Part shown: positions 6,520 through 9,636 of the stretch, piece after piece
Layout: every line of letters starts with the position of its first letter
Position numbering within the stretch: the first letter of the stretch is position 1
DNA from: an uncultured Bordetella sp.
GTDB lineage: Bacteria; Pseudomonadota; Gammaproteobacteria; Burkholderiales; Burkholderiaceae_B
DNA: 9,636 nt
Assembly: GCA_937881145.1 (NCBI GenBank)
Contig: CALGFL010000160.1
Coordinates: forward strand, 1-9,636
Direction of reading: 5' to 3'
The notes under the pieces: model-generated
What the model saw: the letters and a program-made list of their open reading frames with translations, nothing else
Databases searched by the model: none
What the model was told of the DNA's origin: nothing
Position numbers and translations under genes: made by a program

Positions 6520-7500
6520 ATGTTCAAGAAGACTCTGGCCTGGATGGCCTGCGCGGCGGCCCTGTTCGCTGCCGCGCCCACTGCACAAGCGGCGGACGGC
6601 TACCCCGGACACGCCATCAACCTGATCGTGCCCTTTCCGCCCGGCGGCCCCACCGACGCCCTGGCGCGGCGCCTGGCCGACGGCCTGGGCAGGCAGCTGC
6701 ACCAGAGCGTGCTGGTCGAGAACCGCGCCGGCGCGGGCGGCAACATCGGCGCCGAATACGTCGCCAAGGCCGCGCCGGACGGCTATACGATTCTCTTCGG
6801 CACCTCGGGGCCGCTGGCCATCAACATCGGCCTCTACAAGCACCTGAACTACGATCCGCGCACCAGCTTCGCGCCCATCATCCGCGTGGGCTATCTGCCC
6901 AACATCCTCACGGTCAACCCATCGCTGCCCGTGCACAACGTGCAGGAGCTGATCGCCTACGCCAAGGCCAACCCCAACAAACTCACCTTCGCCTCGTCGG
7001 GCAACGGTGCCTCTTCGCACCTGGCCGGCATCCTGTTCAACAAGATGGCGGGCACCCATATCCAGCACATTCCCTACAAGGGCACGGGCCCGGCCATTAC
7101 CGACCTGCTGGGCGGACAGGTGTCGATGTCGTTCACCGACATCCTGACCGCGCTGCCCCTGCTGAAGGCGGACAAGCTGCGCGCCCTGGGCATGGCCAGC
7201 GGCGAGCGCTCCGAAGCCTTGCCCAAGCTGCCTACCATTGCCGAACAAGGTTTGCCCGGTTACGACGTGAGCGTGTTCTTCGGCATCGTCGCGCCCAAGG
7301 GCACGCCGGCGCCCATCGTGGCCCAGCTCAACAAGGCCTTCGTCATCGCGCTCGACGATCCCGCCGTGGCCAAGGCCCTGCATGATCAGGGCGTGGTGCG
7401 CGCCGCCGACACCACGCCCAAGGGCCTGGCCGATTACATTCAAGCGCAGGTGCCCTACTGGAGCGGCATCCTGCACGAGGCCAACGTGTCGATCGACTGA
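6520..7500 (+). CDS. Bug-family tripartite tricarboxylate transporter substrate-binding protein
   Basis: The 326-residue product matches the TctC/Bug extracytoplasmic solute receptor family in length and motifs. It has a Sec-type signal peptide: positive MFKK, hydrophobic core to about residue 19, and AQAAD giving a likely cleavage near residue 24. The mature protein starts with YPGHAINLIVPFPPGGPTD, a Bug hallmark, followed by ENRAGAGGNIGAEYVAKAAPDGYTI, the FASSGNGASSHLAGILF segment, and HIPYKGTGPAITDLLGGQV. The role is periplasmic capture of a small molecule, usually a carboxylate, for a TctA/TctB membrane pair. No tctA or tctB is nearby, so it is an orphan receptor that would either use a distant transporter or act as a sensor. 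A strong GAGGAGA (6506-6512) precedes the start. It lies within the LysR-controlled operon, between two acyl-CoA enzymes, which suggests that it binds the acid metabolised by them. Confidence 0.96.
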   Translation: MFKKTLAWMACAAALFAAAPTAQAADGYPGHAINLIVPFPPGGPTDALARRLADGLGRQLHQSVLVENRAGAGGNIGAEYVAKAAPDGYTILFGTSGPLAINIGLYKHLNYDPRTSFAPIIRVGYLPNILTVNPSLPVHNVQELIAYAKANPNKLTFASSGNGASSHLAGILFNKMAGTHIQHIPYKGTGPAITDLLGGQVSMSFTDILTALPLLKADKLRALGMASGERSEALPKLPTIAEQGLPGYDVSVFFGIVAPKGTPAPIVAQLNKAFVIALDDPAVAKALHDQGVVRAADTTPKGLADYIQAQVPYWSGILHEANVSID

Positions 7501-7521
7501 TAGCGCCGGAGAAAAGCCGCC

Positions 7522-8655
7522 ATGCCTCACCCCCTCATCCCGCCCGGATCGCTGTCGGGCTGCAAAGTGGTCGACCTGTCCCGCGTGCTGGGCGGTCCCT
7601 ACTGCACGCAGATATTGGCCGACCACGGCGCCGACGTGATCAAGATCGAGCCGCCGGACGGCGACGAGACGCGCGGCTGGGGGCCGCCCTTTCTGGGCAA
7701 GACGGCGTCGTACTTCGTGGGCGTGAACCGCAACAAGCGCGGCCTGTCGCTGGACTTGTCAGGCGAACAAGGCCAGCAGCGCCTGCGCGCCCTGCTGGCC
7801 GACGCCGACGTGCTGATCGAGAACTTCAAGCCGGGCACGCTGGAGAAGTGGGGGCTGGGATACGCCACGCTGAGCGAGGCGTTTCCGCGCCTGATCCATT
7901 GCCGCATCAGCGGCTTCGGCGGCGACGGCCCGCTGGGCGGCCTGCCCGGCTACGACGCCTGTGCCCAGGCCATGTGCGGCCTGATGAGCGTCAACGGGGA
8001 GGACGGCGGCGAAAGCACCCGCGTGGGCCTGCCCGTAGTCGACATGGTGACCGGCCTGAACGCCGCGGTGGCCATTCTGCTGGCGCTCAACGAACGCCAG
8101 CGCAGCGGCCTGGGGCAGTTTCTGGACATTACGCTGTATGACTGCGCGCTGTCGCTGCTGCATCCGCACGCGCCCAACTATATCTACAGCGGCAAGCTGC
8201 CCAGGCCCACCGGCAACGCGCACCCCAACATTGCGCCTTACGAGACCCTGCCCACGAACCGCGGGCCGATCTTCCTGGCGGTGGGCAACAACCGGCAGTT
8301 CGCCAGCCTGGCAAGAACGCTGGGCGCGCCGGCGCTGGCCGAAGATCCGCGCTTTGCCACCAATGCCGACCGCTTGAAGAACCGCGCCGCGCTGCACGAG
8401 CGTCTGGCCGAACTGCTGCGCGAACACGATCCTGTCGAGTTTTCCGAACGCCTGCTGCGCGCCGGCGTGCCCGCGGCGGCGGTGCAGAACGTGGCGCAGG
8501 CCCTGGATCACCCACACACCGCGCATCGCAATATGGTGTGGCGCCGAGGCGATTATGTGGGGTTGGGCACGCCCATCAAGCTGTCGCGCACGCCGGGCGG
8601 GCTGCGCAGCTCGCCGCCGGACCTGGGTGCGAGCAACGACGAGTTCGGTTGGTGA
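7522..8655 (+). CDS. CaiB/BaiF family (class III) CoA-transferase
   Basis: The 377-residue protein is of family-typical length. Signatures in order are VVDLSRVLGGPYCTQILADHGADVIKIE-type N-terminal nucleotide-fold sequence (about 16-43), GDETRGWGPPF (47-57), the YFVGVNRNKRGLSLDL block (64-79), the LIENFKPGTLEKWGLGY segment (98-114), and the catalytic aspartate Asp174 in GLPVVDMVTG, which forms the aspartyl-CoA anhydride intermediate in this class. Such cytoplasmic enzymes move CoA from a donor such as succinyl-CoA to a carboxylic acid. It lies 21 bases after the Bug gene, with GGAGA at 7508-7512. In this operon it probably activates the acid bound by the Bug protein to feed the acyl-CoA dehydrogenase. 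The exact acid, whether dicarboxylic, branched or aromatic-derived, cannot be determined. Confidence 0.95.
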   Translation: MPHPLIPPGSLSGCKVVDLSRVLGGPYCTQILADHGADVIKIEPPDGDETRGWGPPFLGKTASYFVGVNRNKRGLSLDLSGEQGQQRLRALLADADVLIENFKPGTLEKWGLGYATLSEAFPRLIHCRISGFGGDGPLGGLPGYDACAQAMCGLMSVNGEDGGESTRVGLPVVDMVTGLNAAVAILLALNERQRSGLGQFLDITLYDCALSLLHPHAPNYIYSGKLPRPTGNAHPNIAPYETLPTNRGPIFLAVGNNRQFASLARTLGAPALAEDPRFATNADRLKNRAALHERLAELLREHDPVEFSERLLRAGVPAAAVQNVAQALDHPHTAHRNMVWRRGDYVGLGTPIKLSRTPGGLRSSPPDLGASNDEFGW

Positions 8656-8656
8656 C

Positions 8657-8685
8657 GCCGCGCCCGCGGCTCGATGCATTTTATT
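8657..8685 (+). terminator. Putative operon terminator
   Basis: One base after the CoA-transferase stop, GCCGCG (8657-8662) and CGCGGC (8665-8670) form a GC-only palindrome with a two-base centre, in practice a 5-bp stem with a 4-base loop. The T-rich TTTTATT (8679-8685) follows eight bases later. The distance is longer than ideal, so it may be a weak rho-independent terminator for rightward transcription. No T-run lies on the other side. Confidence 0.45.
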
Positions 8686-8974
8686 CGAACGGATTGCCGG
8701 GCTTATCGGCGATGCCCGCCAGATCGGAAGCCCCATCCGCGAGATTGAATTCGCGCTGCACGGCCTGCAGCACCGCCGCGATATCGCGGTCGAAGCCGGC
8801 CGCGTTGCCGAAGTGCTTCATCGTCCAGTTGCAGCCCGTCTTGTCCGGTTCCGGCAAGAGCCGAGGCCGCGGCACCATGATCGTCACGCCCTCTTCGACG
8901 ACCGCGGGCAGGCGATCGAGACGCTTGCGGACTTCTTCCTGAAGCCTCGATGCGTTGGCCGTTTTGCGGATCAT
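8681..8974 (-). CDS. Small uncharacterised protein (97 aa)
   Basis: I do not recognise a named family. The 97-residue protein opens with an amphipathic basic/acidic helix (ASRLQEEVRKRLDRL, residues 8-22), followed by a proline-rich PRPRLLPEPDKTG segment, then CNWTMKHFGNAAGFDRDI (48-65) and a second helix AAVLQAVQREFNLAD. The C-terminal 17 residues look disordered. No signal peptide or membrane segment is seen. A good ribosome binding site, GGAGAGG on the minus strand, lies just before the ATG at 8974. The gene begins 16 bases after the lactonase-family gene on the same strand, so the two are probably co-transcribed. The well-formed ribosome binding site, the operon position and the regular protein composition support a real gene. 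It is convergent with the CoA-transferase. Confidence 0.75.
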   Translation of the reverse strand: MIRKTANASRLQEEVRKRLDRLPAVVEEGVTIMVPRPRLLPEPDKTGCNWTMKHFGNAAGFDRDIAAVLQAVQREFNLADGASDLAGIADKPGNPFE

Positions 8975-8990
8975 GGGTGCCTCTCCGTTC

Positions 8991-9636
8991 TTACTGGAAA
9001 TGCACGAACTCGACCCAATTCGGCTGCTTGCCGGTGGGGTAGGAAGCGAGCCTGGTCAGAGCGCCTGATTGCTGATCGATGCGGTAGACGCTCATGCCAT
9101 CGGACAGCTCGCCGACCGCCGCGAGATAGTGCCCGCTCGGATCGACGTTGAAGCCGCGCGGCTGCTTCTCGGTCGGCACGCTGCCGATCGCCGTCAGCTT
9201 GCCGCTGGCGGCGTCGACCTTGAAGGCCTTGATCGTGCTCGAAGTGCGCTCCGACGCATAGAGAAACTTGCCGTTCGGCGACAGGTGGATATCGGCCGCC
9301 CAGGGCTTGCCGCCAAAACCGTCGGGCAGCGCGGTGGCGCGCTGGATCTCGTGCCAGCTTCCCTTGTGCGCGTCGTACGCATAGGCCGCGATATCGCCAT
9401 TGAGTTCGTGAATCAGGTAGACGAACTTGTGATTGGGGTGAAAGACGAAGTGCCGCGGGCCGGACTTCTGCGGCGTTTTCATCACCGGCGGATCGTTGGG
9501 CGTGAGCGCCCCCGTCTTGCTGTCGAACTTGAACGACAACACCTGATCGGAACCGAGGTTGGTGGCGAACACATAGGTATTGGCGGGATCAGGCAGAAAA
9601 GCATGGGGGTTCAAGCCCGTGGGGACCACCTGTAAC
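8991..9636 (-). CDS. Lactonase family protein (6-phosphogluconolactonase-like beta-propeller), 5' partial
   Basis: The frame is open to the right edge of the window, so the N-terminus is missing; about 214 C-terminal residues are visible of a family usually 350-400 long. Blade repeats of a seven-bladed propeller are clear: TGLNPHAFLPDPANTYVFAT, SGPRHFVFHPNHKFVYLIHE, then KPWAADIHLSPNGKFLYASE, QPRGFNVDPSGHYLAAVGE, and the closing strand NWVEFVHFQ. The HAF, PRH and PRGF motifs are those of the lactonase family (PF10282), which includes the Pgl-type cytoplasmic 6-phosphogluconolactonase and secreted relatives. Whether this copy carries a signal peptide cannot be seen. The GTG at 9627-9629 is internal and not the likely start, because codons for LQ continue upstream of it and the family motif precedes it. 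The 97-residue gene follows on the same strand. Confidence 0.9.
   Translation of the reverse strand, partial: LQVVPTGLNPHAFLPDPANTYVFATNLGSDQVLSFKFDSKTGALTPNDPPVMKTPQKSGPRHFVFHPNHKFVYLIHELNGDIAAYAYDAHKGSWHEIQRATALPDGFGGKPWAADIHLSPNGKFLYASERTSSTIKAFKVDAASGKLTAIGSVPTEKQPRGFNVDPSGHYLAAVGELSDGMSVYRIDQQSGALTRLASYPTGKQPNWVEFVHFQ

Noticed and set aside
6367..7626. Long open frame on the minus strand (419 codons)
   Set aside because: It is antisense to the Bug gene, whose signal peptide and motifs are clear; the antisense product is low-complexity Gly/Val/His-rich.
7759..8736. Long open frame on the minus strand (325 codons)
   Set aside because: It is antisense to the CoA-transferase and has no recognisable domain; a codon-bias shadow.

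Overview
The window looks like a high-GC betaproteobacterial chromosome, most likely Burkholderiales and close to Alcaligenaceae (Bordetella/Achromobacter type). The main reasons are a Bug-type tripartite tricarboxylate transporter (TTT) binding protein placed between an acyl-CoA dehydrogenase and a CaiB-type CoA-transferase, the GC-rich codon use, and a divergent LysR regulator. The placement is inferred from gene content; no rRNA or other marker gene is present.

Left block (1-3656): a GlxA-type AraC-family regulator runs leftward out of the window, so only its DJ-1/PfpI-like domain is visible. It is divergent from a rightward series: an N-terminally truncated HD-domain protein remnant, two alpha/beta-hydrolases with complete catalytic triads, and a metallo-beta-lactamase (MBL)-fold hydrolase with an intact HxHxDH motif. 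The gap between regulator and remnant carries repeated TGGCAG-like elements that could be operators. By eye this block is less GC-rich than the middle block.

Middle block (3746-8655): a LysR regulator is divergent from a three-gene operon encoding an AidB-like acyl-CoA dehydrogenase, a secreted Bug solute-binding protein and a class III (CaiB/BaiF) CoA-transferase. The shared, markedly AT-rich intergenic region contains a TTGT-N5-ACAA element fitting the LysR T-N11-A rule. A plausible reading is capture of a carboxylate in the periplasm, CoA activation by transfer, and alpha,beta-dehydrogenation of the acyl-CoA. The substrate cannot be read from sequence. A GC hairpin followed by a T-rich stretch just after the CoA-transferase probably ends the operon.

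Right block (8681-9636): on the minus strand, the C-terminal part of a lactonase-family beta-propeller protein (6-phosphogluconolactonase-like) is followed closely by a 97-residue uncharacterised protein.

No tRNA, rRNA, CRISPR array, insertion sequence or phage gene was seen. No gene-free stretch exceeds about 165 bases. I see no clear new system. The best leads are the GlxA-linked hydrolase cluster with its broken HD gene, and the AidB-like dehydrogenase in a catabolic operon.
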